Positions 27,701 through 37,305 of a DNA stretch of 64,000 bases are shown in pieces. Made by a program: the position numbers and the translations under genes. The DNA is taken from NCBI GenBank assembly GCA_016938875.1, contig JAFGTV010000029.1, positions 81,301 through 145,300 of the forward strand. The letters are read 5' to 3'. The DNA comes from Paracoccaceae bacterium (GTDB lineage: Bacteria; Pseudomonadota; Alphaproteobacteria; Rhodobacterales; Rhodobacteraceae). Under the pieces are notes generated by a model. It searched no databases and had not been told where the DNA came from. It saw only the letters and a list, made by a program, of their open reading frames with translations. Each line of letters begins with the position of its first letter. Position 1 is the first letter of the stretch.

Positions 27701-29671
27701 TTACGCCGCCGCCACGGGGGCGGCGGGGTCGATCAGCCCGACGATATCGAACATGATCCGGTTCAGCTCGAAATCCTTGGGGGTATAGACCTTGGCCACG
27801 CCCAGGGCGCGCAGGCGGGCGGCGTCATCCTCGGGAATGATGCCGCCGACCACCACGGGGATATCGGCCAGGCCGGCGGCCTGCATCTGTTCCATCAGCG
27901 TCTCGATCAGGGGCATGTGGCTGCCCGACAGGATCGACAGGCCGACAACATCGGCGCCGCCGTCCCGGGCCGCGGCGACGATCTCGGCGGGGGTCAGGCG
28001 GATCCCCTCATAGGTGATGTCCATGCCGCAATCGCGCGCGCGCGAGGCGATCTGCTCGGCGCCGTTGGAATGGCCGTCAAGGCCCGGCTTGCCGACCAGC
28101 AGCTTTGGCTTGCGGCCAAGGGTCTGCGCCACGTTGGCCACGGCGGCGCGGATTTCGTCCAGCCCCTCGGTCCGGTTCGAGGGGTTCGGCGACACGCCGG
28201 TGGGGCCGCGATACTGGCCAAAGACGGCGCGCATCACATCGGCCCATTCGCCGGTCGTGGCCCCCGCGCGGGCGGCCTCGATCGAGGGGGGCATGATGTT
28301 CTGCCCGGTCTCGGCGGCCAGGCGCAGCGCGGCCAGCGCCTTGGTCACGCGGTCCGCGTCACGGGCGGCGCGCCAGGCGGTCAACCGGGCGATCTGGTCG
28401 GCCTCGGCCTGCGGGTCAGCGATCATGATCGCCTCGTCCCCTGCGGTCAGCGGCGAGGGCTCCGCGCCGGTCCAGCGGTTCACGCCAACGACGACGGTCT
28501 GGCCGGCTTCAACCCGGGCGATGCGTTCGGCGTTACTTTCGACCAGGCGCGATTTCATGTGCTCGATGGCGGCCACGGCGCCGCCCATGGCGTCGATCTG
28601 GGCCAGTTCCGCGCGCGCGCCCTCTTTCAACGCCTCGACCCGGGCGGTCACCGCGGGGTTGCCGTCAAAGAGATCGCCATATTCCAACAGGTCGGTTTCA
28701 TAGGCCAGGATCTGCTGCATCCTGAGCGACCATTGCTGATCCCAGGGGCGCGGCAGGCCCAGCGCCTCGTTCCAGGCGGGCAGTTGCACCGCGCGGGCGC
28801 GGGCGTTTTTCGAGAGCGTCACCGCCAGCATCTCGATCAGGATGCGGTAGACATTGTTTTCCGGCTGCTGCTCGGTCAGGCCCAGGCTGTTGACCTGCAC
28901 CCCGTAGCGGAAGCGGCGGAATTTCGGATCCTCGACGCCATAGCGGTCGCGGCAGATCTCGTCCCAGAGTTCCACGAAGGCGCGCATCTTGCACATCTCG
29001 GTGACGAAGCGGATGCCCGCGTTCACAAAGAACGAAATCCGGCCGACCATCTCGGGGAAATCCGCGGGCTCGACCTTGTCCTTCAGATCGTCCAGCACCG
29101 CCGTGGCGGTGGCCAGCGCATAGGACAGTTCCTGCTCGGGCGTCGCGCCGGCCTCTTGCAGGTGATAGGAACACACGTTCATCGGGTTCCACTTGGGCAG
29201 ATGCGCGCGGGTATAGGCGGCAACATCGGTGATCATCCGCAGGCTGGGCTTGGGCGGGCAGATATAGGTGCCGCGCGACAGGTATTCCTTGATCAGGTCG
29301 TTTTGCACCGTGCCTTGCAGTTTCGAGATGTCGGCGCCCTGTTCCCCGGCCGCCGCGATATAGAGCGCGAGCAGCCAGGGCGCCGTGGCGTTGATCGTCA
29401 TCGAGGTGTTCATCTGTTCCAGTGGGATGTCCTGGAACAGCATGCGCATATCGCCCAGATGCGCCACCGGCACGCCGACCTTGCCGACCTCGCCGCGGGC
29501 CAGTTCGTGGTCGCTGTCATAGCCGGTCTGGGTCGGCAGATCGAACGCCACGCTCAGGCCCGTCTGCCCCTTGGCCAGGTTCCCGCGATACAGCGCGTTC
29601 GACGCCTTGGCGGTGGAATGGCCCGCATAGGTGCGGAAAAGCCAGGGGCGGTCTTTTTGCGTCTCGGTCAT
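27701..29671 (-). CDS. ecm: Ethylmalonyl-CoA mutase
   Basis: A 656-residue coenzyme-B12 mutase converting (2R)-ethylmalonyl-CoA to methylsuccinyl-CoA. The TIM-barrel catalytic part ([43 protein letters not shown], in parts) runs to about residue 500; the B12 domain has [13 protein letters not shown] (the DxHxxG cobalt-ligand motif), GLSILSGSH and VVVGG. The single-chain length is shorter than methylmalonyl-CoA mutase, as expected for Ecm/MeaA. It is divergent from ccr, which makes its substrate, supporting the specific call. ATG 29671 is preferred. Confidence 0.93.
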   Translation of the reverse strand: MTETQKDRPWLFRTYAGHSTAKASNALYRGNLAKGQTGLSVAFDLPTQTGYDSDHELARGEVGKVGVPVAHLGDMRMLFQDIPLEQMNTSMTINATAPWLLALYIAAAGEQGADISKLQGTVQNDLIKEYLSRGTYICPPKPSLRMITDVAAYTRAHLPKWNPMNVCSYHLQEAGATPEQELSYALATATAVLDDLKDKVEPADFPEMVGRISFFVNAGIRFVTEMCKMRAFVELWDEICRDRYGVEDPKFRRFRYGVQVNSLGLTEQQPENNVYRILIEMLAVTLSKNARARAVQLPAWNEALGLPRPWDQQWSLRMQQILAYETDLLEYGDLFDGNPAVTARVEALKEGARAELAQIDAMGGAVAAIEHMKSRLVESNAERIARVEAGQTVVVGVNRWTGAEPSPLTAGDEAIMIADPQAEADQIARLTAWRAARDADRVTKALAALRLAAETGQNIMPPSIEAARAGATTGEWADVMRAVFGQYRGPTGVSPNPSNRTEGLDEIRAAVANVAQTLGRKPKLLVGKPGLDGHSNGAEQIASRARDCGMDITYEGIRLTPAEIVAAARDGGADVVGLSILSGSHMPLIETLMEQMQAAGLADIPVVVGGIIPEDDAARLRALGVAKVYTPKDFELNRIMFDIVGLIDPAAPVAAA

Positions 29672-29813
29672 GGCGCGCCTCGCGGATCGGGGTGGCAATA
29701 AAATTTCACTGCATGGTTGATACGGAAAATATTATGCCAATGTCAATTCGCTGCATCGCGGCAAGAGGTGCAATCCATGAGACATAAAATTACCCGATTG
29801 CCCCCATTTTACA

Positions 29814-29829
29814 TTGCAAAGTTGCGCAA
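29814..29829 (+). promoter_or_regulatory. TTGCAA / TTGCGCAA element in the ecm-ccr spacer
   Basis: TTGCAA (29814-29819) and TTGCGCAA (29822-29829) lie side by side in the 236-bp divergent spacer, about 80 bp before ccr and 150 bp before ecm. TTGCGCAA also occurs twice upstream of mcl2. A short-chain acyl-CoA-responsive regulator (ScfR/RamB type) is a plausible binder; this is an inference. Confidence 0.45.
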
Positions 29830-29907
29830 CCCCTTCTATCCCAGCCAGAAGAGCCGCGCGATTCTGCGTCGCGGCGAACAGTCCTGACCGACCCAGAGGA
29901 GGCCCCG

Positions 29908-31203
29908 ATGGCACTTGACACAAACCCGTCGATCGTTCCCTACGAGGCACCCGAGAAAGACCTCTACGAGATCGGCGAGATGCCCCCGCTGGGCTATGTT
30001 CCCAAGCAGATGTACGCCTGGGCGATCCGCCGGGAACGCCACGGCGAGCCGGACAAATCGTTCCAGGTTGAGGTCGTGGACACGCCCGAGATCGACAGCC
30101 ACGAGGTGCTGGTCCTGGTGATGGCCGCCGGCGTCAACTACAATGGCATCTGGGCGGGCCTCGGCATCCCGGTATCGCCCTTTGACGGCCACGGCGCGCC
30201 CTATCACATCGCGGGCTCTGATGCCTCGGGGATCATCTGGGCTGTTGGCTCGGCGGTCAAGAACTGGAAGGTGGGCGACGAGGTCGTGATCCACTGCAAC
30301 CAGGACGATGGCGACGACGAGGAATGCAACGGTGGCGATCCGATGTTCTCGCCCAGCCAGCGGATCTGGGGCTACGAGACGCCCGATGGGTCGTTCGCGC
30401 AGTTCACCAACGTGCAGGCGCAACAATTGCTGCCGCGTCCCAAGCATCTGACCTGGGAGGAATCGGCCTGTTACACGCTGACGCTGGCCACCGCTTACCG
30501 GATGCTGTTCGGCCACCACCCGCACGAGCTGAAACCGGGTCAGAACGTGCTGGTCTGGGGCGCGTCTGGCGGTCTGGGATCGTTCGCGATCCAGCTGATC
30601 AACACGGCGGGCGCCAACGCGATCGGGGTGATCTCGGACGAATCAAAACGGGATTTCGTCATGGACCTGGGCGCCAAGGGCGTCATCAACCGCAAGGATT
30701 TCAATTGCTGGGGCCAACTGCCCAAGGTCAACACCGACGAATACAAGGCCTGGTTCGGCGAGGTGCGCAAGTTTGGCAAGGCGATCTGGGACATCACCGG
30801 CAAGGGCGTGAACGTCGATATGGTGTTCGAACATCCCGGCGAGGCGACGTTCCCGGTTTCGACCTTTGTCGTCAAACGTGGCGGCATGGTGGTGATCTGC
30901 GCGGGCACCTCGGGGTTCAACCTGACGATGGACGCGCGCTATGTCTGGATGCACCAGAAACGCATTCAGGGCAGCCATTTCGCGCACCTCAAACAGGCCG
31001 CCGCCGCGAATCGTCTGATGGTTCAGCGCCGCCTGGACCCGTGCATGTCCGAGGTGTTCCCGTGGGATGAAATCCCCGCCGCCCACCTGAAAATGCTGCG
31101 CAACGAACACAAGCCGGGCAACATGGCCGTGCTGGTTCAGGCGCCGCGCACCGGGCTGCGCACCTTTGAGGATGTGCTGGAGGCCGGCGGCCCCGCCGCC
31201 TAG
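29908..31203 (+). CDS. ccr: Crotonyl-CoA carboxylase/reductase
   Basis: A 431-residue MDR-family enzyme that reductively carboxylates crotonyl-CoA to ethylmalonyl-CoA with NADPH and CO2, the key step of the ethylmalonyl-CoA pathway. It shows the long N-terminal PPLGYVPKQMYAWAIR segment, AAGVNYNGIWAGLG, the Rossmann loop VWGASGGLGSFAIQL and NPADPH-site ISDESKR, with the typical insertion HCNQDDGDDEECNGG. AGGAGG precedes the ATG. It is divergent from ecm. Confidence 0.97.
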   Translation: MALDTNPSIVPYEAPEKDLYEIGEMPPLGYVPKQMYAWAIRRERHGEPDKSFQVEVVDTPEIDSHEVLVLVMAAGVNYNGIWAGLGIPVSPFDGHGAPYHIAGSDASGIIWAVGSAVKNWKVGDEVVIHCNQDDGDDEECNGGDPMFSPSQRIWGYETPDGSFAQFTNVQAQQLLPRPKHLTWEESACYTLTLATAYRMLFGHHPHELKPGQNVLVWGASGGLGSFAIQLINTAGANAIGVISDESKRDFVMDLGAKGVINRKDFNCWGQLPKVNTDEYKAWFGEVRKFGKAIWDITGKGVNVDMVFEHPGEATFPVSTFVVKRGGMVVICAGTSGFNLTMDARYVWMHQKRIQGSHFAHLKQAAAANRLMVQRRLDPCMSEVFPWDEIPAAHLKMLRNEHKPGNMAVLVQAPRTGLRTFEDVLEAGGPAA

Positions 31204-31242
31204 GCGCTGGCGCAGGGCCGGGCGGGGCGATAGGGTCCGGCC

Positions 31243-32775
31243 ATGACCCTGCCCGCGTTGACATATTCCGACGATCAGGCCGAGGCCCATGACCGCGTGG
31301 CCGCGTTGCTGCGCGGCATGGGTGTCGATCTGGACAATGCCCACCTGACGCCGCGCACGGACGGGCAGGCGGGCCTTTTGGCGATCACCGGCAAGGCCGG
31401 GTCGGGCAAGACGATGCTGCTGGCCCAGTTGGTGCAGGCCCTGACAGAGGCCGGGGTTCAGATCGTCTCGGGCGATTACGAGGGGCGGCGGCGCAAGGAT
31501 CGCCGCACCCTGGCCGTGCTGGCCCCCACCAACAAGGCGGCCAGCGTGCTGCGCCAGCGCGGCGTGCCGGCGACCACGATCCACCGGATCATCTATACCC
31601 CCGTCTATGACCCCGAATACGAAAAGATCGCCCAGTGGCTGACCGGCGAGGGCGAGCGCCCCGAGATCGAGGGGCTGAGCGATGCCGCGCTGGACCGGGC
31701 GTTCGCGTTTTATCAATCCAACAGCTCGGTGCCCGGCGCGCTGGCCGCCGCGGGCTTGCGCGGCAGCGACTTTATCCTCGGCTGGAAGCGGCGCGAGGAA
31801 CCGCTGGATATCGGCTTTGTCGACGAGGCCTCGATGCTGGACGCACGCCAGTTCGAGGATCTGCAAGAGATCTTTCCCACGCTGGTGCTGTTTGGCGATC
31901 CCGCCCAGTTGGCCCCGGTGAACCAGTCCGGCCAGATGGTGTTCGAAACCCTGCCCGAGGGGCAGAAGATGAACCTGCACCGCATCCACCGGCAGGCCGA
32001 CGACAACCCCATTCTGGACCTGGCGCACGCGCTGGGCGATCCTGATCTGGGGTTCGAGGCATTCGAGCGGATGGTCGAACAGGCCGCCGCACGCGACGAC
32101 CGGGTGCAACTGGCCGGACGGGTCGATTCCGACCTGATGGCGCGCTCTCCCGTGCTGGTGTGGCGCAACGCGACCCGGATACGGCTGATCCATGCCTTTC
32201 GCCACGCCCACGGCGCGCCCCTGGATGCCCTGATGCCGGGCGAGCCGCTGATTTGCGACGGGATCGAACTGCCGCTGAAGCATCGCAAAAAGCGGCTGGA
32301 CCTAGAGGCGCGCGGCCTGATCAAGGGGGCGCAGGTGATCTATCTGGGCCCCGGTCGCAAGCCCGGGTTTTCCCGCCTGCACGTGCTCGGCGCTGAGGAA
32401 CCGCAAATCTCGGCCGCCTCGATCGTCAAGATCGAACTGCCCGATGAGGAAGAGCCGTTCATCCCCTTTGCCGCCCATATGGGCGCCACCTTTCTGCATG
32501 GCGCGGCGGTCACGATCCACAAGGCCCAAGGCTCGCAATGGGAGGCGGTGCAGGTCTTTGCCCCCGACCTTTATGCCGCCGCCCGGATGGGCCGGGTCGA
32601 GGCCGGACAACCCCTGTGGAAACGGCTGGCCTATGTCGCCATCACCCGCGCCGAACACCGGCTGATCTGGGTTACGCGCTATAGCATGGCCCGGCCCAGG
32701 CGCGCGCTGACGGCCGATGACCTGGCGGCCCCCGCCGCCCCCCTGACCCTGAGCGCCGAGGAGCCCGAGACATGA
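31243..32775 (+). CDS. RecD/Pif1-like superfamily 1 helicase
   Basis: A 510-residue ATP-dependent DNA helicase. Walker A is ITGKAGSGKTM (residues ~49-59); motif Ia LAPTNKAASVLRQRG; Walker B IGFVDEASML; motif III LFGDPAQLAPV; a C-terminal UvrD-like part has TIHKAQGSQWE and VAITRAEHRLIWVT. This is the RecD2/Pif1-like architecture without the RecD2 N-terminal extension. The role is probably in repair or recombination. The stop overlaps the SDR start (ATGA). Confidence 0.88.
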   Translation: MTLPALTYSDDQAEAHDRVAALLRGMGVDLDNAHLTPRTDGQAGLLAITGKAGSGKTMLLAQLVQALTEAGVQIVSGDYEGRRRKDRRTLAVLAPTNKAASVLRQRGVPATTIHRIIYTPVYDPEYEKIAQWLTGEGERPEIEGLSDAALDRAFAFYQSNSSVPGALAAAGLRGSDFILGWKRREEPLDIGFVDEASMLDARQFEDLQEIFPTLVLFGDPAQLAPVNQSGQMVFETLPEGQKMNLHRIHRQADDNPILDLAHALGDPDLGFEAFERMVEQAAARDDRVQLAGRVDSDLMARSPVLVWRNATRIRLIHAFRHAHGAPLDALMPGEPLICDGIELPLKHRKKRLDLEARGLIKGAQVIYLGPGRKPGFSRLHVLGAEEPQISAASIVKIELPDEEEPFIPFAAHMGATFLHGAAVTIHKAQGSQWEAVQVFAPDLYAAARMGRVEAGQPLWKRLAYVAITRAEHRLIWVTRYSMARPRRALTADDLAAPAAPLTLSAEEPET

Positions 32776-33506
32776 GTGCCAAGACCATCCTGATCACCGG
32801 CGCCAGCAGCGGCATCGGCCGCGCGGTGGCAGAGCTGTTCCTGGCCGAGGGCTGGCAGGTGGGCCTGCTGGCGCGCCGCGCCGAGGTGTTGGAGCAGATC
32901 GCGGCGGGGCAGCCGCGCGCGCTGGCCCTGCCCGCCGATGTAACCGACGCCGCGGCGCTCGAGGCCGCGTTCGATCGGTTCATGGAATGGGCCGGACGGC
33001 TGGATGTGCTGTTCAACAATGCCGGGATCTTTGGTCCCTCTGCCCCGATCGACGAGGTTGCGGTCGCGGACTGGGCCGAGGTGCTGGCGGTCAATGTCGG
33101 GGGCATGTTCCTGGCGGCGCGTGCGGGTTTTGCCCGTATGCGCGCCCAGTCGCCCCAGGGCGGACGGATCATCAACAACGGCTCGCTCTCGGCCCATGTG
33201 CCACGCCCCGGATCGGTGTGCTATACCACCACGAAACACGCCATCACCGGGCTGACCCGCACGCTTTCCCTGGATGGGCGGGCCTTTGGCATCGCCTGTG
33301 GCCAGATCGACATCGGCAACGCGCGCACCGCCCTGGTCGAGGATCTGACCGAACGGGCCCGCGCCGCGGGCCAGCCGGTTCAACCCACCATGGATGTCGA
33401 CAACGCCGCGCGCTCGGTGCTGCACATGGCGGGTCTGCCAGCCGAGGCGAACGTGCAGTTCATGACCGTGATGGCCACCAGCATGCCCTATATCGGGCGG
33501 GGCTGA
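32772..33506 (+). CDS. SDR-family oxidoreductase
   Basis: A 244-residue short-chain dehydrogenase/reductase. The coenzyme motif is TGASSGIG (residues ~9-16), with NNAGIFG at ~79 and the catalytic Ser, then YTTTKHAITG (Tyr-x3-Lys). The ARRAE region after the second strand suggests NADP(H). The substrate is unknown. It is coupled to the helicase gene by a 4-bp overlap, although no functional link is obvious. Confidence 0.9.
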   Translation: MSAKTILITGASSGIGRAVAELFLAEGWQVGLLARRAEVLEQIAAGQPRALALPADVTDAAALEAAFDRFMEWAGRLDVLFNNAGIFGPSAPIDEVAVADWAEVLAVNVGGMFLAARAGFARMRAQSPQGGRIINNGSLSAHVPRPGSVCYTTTKHAITGLTRTLSLDGRAFGIACGQIDIGNARTALVEDLTERARAAGQPVQPTMDVDNAARSVLHMAGLPAEANVQFMTVMATSMPYIGRG

Positions 33507-33519
33507 GCGCCCGCTCGCG

Positions 33520-34278
33520 TCAGCCCCGCATCAGCCGGAACACCGCCGAGGCGCCCCAACCCGCCGCGATTGCCAGCACCAGCGACAAGATCCCGTAGAT
33601 CAGCGGTTGTTCGTGGGCCAGCGAATAGATCCAGCGTTCCAGCCCGACCTTGCGCACCCCGATATGGGTTTCATAGGCATCCACCACCGCCCCCGCGCGG
33701 GTCAGAAAGATGCGCGTGGTATAGTCGCCCTCGGTCAGGTTGGCAGGCAGCGCGATCGAAGTGCGAAAAAGCGTCTGCTCGCTCAACTCGACCGCGCCGG
33801 GCAGCACCTGGTAGAGCCCCTTTTCCTGTCGGATGCGGATCAGCGCCTCGGTGAAACGCGCGGCCTCGGGGGATTGTTCGGCGGCGCCGATGGCGCGGAT
33901 CGCGCGCGGGATCGACACCTTGTGGCGCAGATCCTCGGTATCTGACAGCACCTCGGTCAGCGGCGCGGTGGTCGCCACGGCGTAGAAACTGGGGGCCGCG
34001 TCGATCTCGACCGCGTCGGTGTTGATCCAGATGCCGAACCGCTTGCCCTTGCGCCGCACCGTGACCGGGGCCAGCGGGCCGGCGACCGTCACCACCACAT
34101 TCAGGGACGTATCCGCGGGCAAGGGGGCGTCCCGCTTGACCGCGCCAAAGATCAGGATTTCCGAGCCGGCGAAATTCGTAGTGATCGACACCCGCGTCTG
34201 GCTGAGCCCGGCCACCACCTGTTCGGCCCGCAGGGGCAGGGCCGTCAGCAGGCAGATCACCACCGCGCGCCACAGCAT
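33520..34278 (-). CDS. TIGR02186-type periplasmic/membrane protein
   Basis: A 252-residue protein with a signal peptide (MLWRAVVICLLTALPLRAEQ), a ~195-residue periplasmic domain (ISTNFAGSEILIFGAV-like strand, IWINTDAVEIDAAPSFY) and one C-terminal transmembrane helix (IYGILSLVLAIAAGWGASAVF). This matches a conserved alphaproteobacterial family of unknown function (TIGR02186), which is regularly paired with TauE/SafE permeases. The ATG overlaps the stop of the TauE gene by one base. Confidence 0.85.
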   Translation of the reverse strand: MLWRAVVICLLTALPLRAEQVVAGLSQTRVSITTNFAGSEILIFGAVKRDAPLPADTSLNVVVTVAGPLAPVTVRRKGKRFGIWINTDAVEIDAAPSFYAVATTAPLTEVLSDTEDLRHKVSIPRAIRAIGAAEQSPEAARFTEALIRIRQEKGLYQVLPGAVELSEQTLFRTSIALPANLTEGDYTTRIFLTRAGAVVDAYETHIGVRKVGLERWIYSLAHEQPLIYGILSLVLAIAAGWGASAVFRLMRG

Positions 34279-35192
34279 CAATTCGCCCCACCGGCCAGCG
34301 AATACAGCTCTGCCGGTTTGATCAGCAGCTCCAGCGCGATCTTTCCGCACACCACCAACACCATCAGCGACAACAGGATGCGCAACTGCTCGGCCTTCAT
34401 CCGCATCCCGATCCGGGTGCCGACCTGCGCGCCGACCACGCCCCCGATCAGCAACAGCAGCGCCAGCGCCATGTCCACCGTATAGTTCGTCATGGCGTGC
34501 AGCAGCGTGGTGAACCCGGTGACAAAGATGATCTGGAACAGCGATGTGCCCACCACCACCTTGGTCGGCATTCCCAGGATATAGATCATCGCGGGCAGCA
34601 TGATGAACCCGCCGCCCACGCCCATGACCGCCGCCAGCACCCCCACCGCGGCCCCGACCACCAGCGGCGGCAGCACCGAGATATAAAGACCCGAGGTGCG
34701 AAATTTCATCTTGAAGGGCAGCGCATGCACCCAGGACCGTTGCCGCCTGCGCGGGACCGTGCCGCCCCGCCGGGTGCGGCGGATGGCGCGCAGGCTTTCG
34801 ACCAGCATCAGCGCGCCGATGACCCCCAGGAACAGCACATAGCAAAGCTTGACCAGCAGATCGACCTGGCCCATCTGCTTGAGCGCGTTGAACAGCAGCA
34901 CACCCAGCCCGGCCCCGATCAGCCCGCCGATCATCAGGACCGTGCCCATCCTGAAATCCACGGTCTTTCGCCTGACATGGGCCAGCAGACCCGAATAGGA
35001 CGAGGCGACGATCTGGTTGGCCTGGGTTGCCACCGCCACGGCGGGAGGTATCCCGACAAAGAACAGCAGCGGCGTCATCAAGAACCCGCCGCCCACGCCG
35101 AACATGCCCGACAGGATGCCAACCAGCCCACCCAGCCCCAGCAGGACAAAGGCGTTCACAGAGACCTCGGCGATGGGCAGGTAGATCTGCAT
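34278..35192 (-). CDS. TauE/SafE-family sulfite/organosulfonate exporter
   Basis: A 304-residue permease with about eight transmembrane helices. It has two repeats of the family motif, GILSGMFGVGGGFLMTPLL near residue 30 and GVLAAVMGVGGGFIMLPAM near 190. The family exports sulfite, sulfoacetate or related C2 sulfonates; the substrate here is unknown. A basic loop (RRTRRGGTVPRRRQR) separates the halves. It lies 52 bp after the nucleoside ABC operon and is coupled to the TIGR02186 gene. Confidence 0.88.
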   Translation of the reverse strand: MQIYLPIAEVSVNAFVLLGLGGLVGILSGMFGVGGGFLMTPLLFFVGIPPAVAVATQANQIVASSYSGLLAHVRRKTVDFRMGTVLMIGGLIGAGLGVLLFNALKQMGQVDLLVKLCYVLFLGVIGALMLVESLRAIRRTRRGGTVPRRRQRSWVHALPFKMKFRTSGLYISVLPPLVVGAAVGVLAAVMGVGGGFIMLPAMIYILGMPTKVVVGTSLFQIIFVTGFTTLLHAMTNYTVDMALALLLLIGGVVGAQVGTRIGMRMKAEQLRILLSLMVLVVCGKIALELLIKPAELYSLAGGAN

Positions 35193-35244
35193 ATATGGTC
35201 CCTAAAGCCTGTGCCCCGCGTCTGGCAAGGGCGCGCGCCCGGTT

Positions 35245-36210
35245 CTAACGCTCCTTCACGTAAGGTTCACCACCGGCGCGCGGCGGAATGGCCCGCCCGA
35301 CAAACCCCGCCAGGATCACCACAGTCAGGATATAGGGCAGCGCGTCCATGACCTGCACCGGCACCACGACGCCGCCCAGGTCGATGTTCTGATAGCGCAG
35401 CGCGATCGCCTGGAGAAACCCGAAAAGCATCGTCGCCATCAGCGCATACCAGGGCCGCCACTTGGCAAAGATCAGCGCGGCCAGCGCGATAAAGCCCCGC
35501 CCGGCCGTCATGTCCTTGACGAACCCCGCCTGAAGCGCGGTCGCCAGATAGGCCCCCGCGATCCCGCACAGCACCCCGCAGATCGCCACCGCCGCAAAGC
35601 GCAGGCCGATCACCGACACCCCCGCGGTATCCACCGCGGCGGGGTTTTCCCCCACCGCCCGCAGCCGCAGCCCAAACCGCGTGCGGTAAAGCAGCCACCA
35701 GGTCGCAGGCACCAGCGCAAAGGCCAGATAGACCAGCACCGTGTGCCCCGAGATCAGCTCGTAATAGACCGGGCCCAGGCCCGGCACCCCGCGCAGCGCC
35801 TCGGCAAAGGGCAGGGTCACCGGCTCGAACCGGGCGCCGCCCAGCAGCGAGGGGGTGCGCCCCCCTTGTCTGAACCAGTCCTGCGCGATGACCACGGTCA
35901 GCCCGGCGGCCAGGAAATTGATCGCCACGCCCGAGATCAGCTGATTGCCCCGGAACGTGATCGAGGCCAGCCCGTGGATGCCCGCCAGAACCATCGACGC
36001 CGCGATCCCGGCCAAAAGGCCCAGCCAGACCGACCCCGTGACCGCCGCCACCGCCGCCGAGAAAAACGCGGCGAACAGCATCTTGCCCTCTAGCCCGATG
36101 TCGAAAATGCCCGCGCGTTCGGAAAACAACCCCGCCAGACAGGCCAGCAACAACGGTGTGGACAGCCGCACGGTGGAATCGAGCACTTGCAGGACGGTCA
36201 GGAAATCCAT
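35245..36210 (-). CDS. Nucleoside ABC transporter permease (NupQ type)
   Basis: A 321-residue inner-membrane permease with about 8-9 helices, of the BMP/ribose-like nucleoside importer family. Conserved pieces include ERAGIFDIGLEGKMLFAAF and RTRFGLRLRAVGENPAAVDTAG. The ATG at 36210 overlaps the stop of the other permease by one base (a GTG at 36213 is possible). It should pair with the 364-residue permease as a heterodimer. Confidence 0.92.
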   Translation of the reverse strand: MDFLTVLQVLDSTVRLSTPLLLACLAGLFSERAGIFDIGLEGKMLFAAFFSAAVAAVTGSVWLGLLAGIAASMVLAGIHGLASITFRGNQLISGVAINFLAAGLTVVIAQDWFRQGGRTPSLLGGARFEPVTLPFAEALRGVPGLGPVYYELISGHTVLVYLAFALVPATWWLLYRTRFGLRLRAVGENPAAVDTAGVSVIGLRFAAVAICGVLCGIAGAYLATALQAGFVKDMTAGRGFIALAALIFAKWRPWYALMATMLFGFLQAIALRYQNIDLGGVVVPVQVMDALPYILTVVILAGFVGRAIPPRAGGEPYVKER

Positions 36211-37304
36211 CACGCGCGATCCTTTCGCAAGGCCAGGAACAGTTTTTCCAGCGGCATCCGCACCATGTTGTCCAGCGCGCCGGTGAACAGGATCACCAAG
36301 GCCTGGATCACCACGATCAACTCACGCGGGATATTGGTCCACAGCGCCAGTTCCGCCCCGCCTTGGTAGAGAAATCCGAACAGGATCGCCGCCAGGAACA
36401 CCCCGAACGGGTGGTTGCGCCCCATCAGCGCGACCGCGATGCCGATGAATCCCGCCCCCTCGACCGAGTTCAGAACCAGCCGCTCGGCCTCGCCCATCAC
36501 GTTGTTGATGGCCATCATCCCCGCCAGCGCGCCGGATACCAGCATCGCCGCCATGATGATGCGCACCGGGCGGATGCCGGCATAGACGGCGGCCGGTTCG
36601 GAATGGCCCTGGGCGCGGATCTCGTATCCCAGCCGGGTGCGCCAGATCAAAAGCCACACCAGCACACAGGCCACCACCGCGATCAGAAAGCTGATATTGG
36701 CCGGGGCCGCCCTGGAAAAGGCGATGCCGAACGGCGCCAGCAGATCGTGCAGGGTCGGCAGATGCGCCCCGGGTGGAAACTTTGCGGTGGCCGGGTCCAT
36801 GGATCCGGTGGGCCGCATCACGTTGACCAGCAGGTAATTCAGCACCGAGGCCGCGATAAAGTTGAACATGATCGTGGTGATCACGATGTGGCTGCCGCGC
36901 TTGGCCTGCAACCAGGCCGGGATCGCCGCCCAGGCCGCCCCGAACAGCGCCGCCCCCACCACCGCCGCGGGCAGCGCCAGCGCCCAGTGCGGCCAAGGCA
37001 GCGCCAGACAGATCAGCGCCACGCCCAGCCCGCCCAGCGTCGCCTGCCCCTCGCCGCCGATGTTGAACATCCGCGCGTGAAAGGCGACGGCCACGGCCAG
37101 CCCGGTAAAGATGAAGTTGGTCGCGTAATAAAGCGTATAGCCCCACGCATAGGTCGACCCCAGCGCGCCGGTCACCATCAGCTTGACCGCCGCCACCGGA
37201 TCCTCGCCGATCGCCACGATCACCAGGGTCGACAACAGCGCGGCCAGCACCAGGCTGATCACCGGGATCAGCACCACGTCGGCCCATTTCGGCATTACGT
37301 CCAT
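36210..37304 (-). CDS. Nucleoside ABC transporter permease (NupP type)
   Basis: A 364-residue permease of the same importer. It contains NIGGEGQATLGGLG and RTRLGYEIRAQGHSEPAAVYAGI, the EAA-like coupling region of BMP-type systems. It lies 1 bp after the ATPase gene and is coupled to the second permease, completing a bmp-ATPase-permease-permease order typical for purine nucleoside uptake. Confidence 0.92.
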   Translation of the reverse strand: MDVMPKWADVVLIPVISLVLAALLSTLVIVAIGEDPVAAVKLMVTGALGSTYAWGYTLYYATNFIFTGLAVAVAFHARMFNIGGEGQATLGGLGVALICLALPWPHWALALPAAVVGAALFGAAWAAIPAWLQAKRGSHIVITTIMFNFIAASVLNYLLVNVMRPTGSMDPATAKFPPGAHLPTLHDLLAPFGIAFSRAAPANISFLIAVVACVLVWLLIWRTRLGYEIRAQGHSEPAAVYAGIRPVRIIMAAMLVSGALAGMMAINNVMGEAERLVLNSVEGAGFIGIAVALMGRNHPFGVFLAAILFGFLYQGGAELALWTNIPRELIVVIQALVILFTGALDNMVRMPLEKLFLALRKDRA

Positions 37305-37305
37305 A

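Noticed and set aside
30989..32324. Minus-strand frames opposite the helicase gene
   Set aside because: They overlap conserved helicase motifs on the plus strand and have shadow composition.
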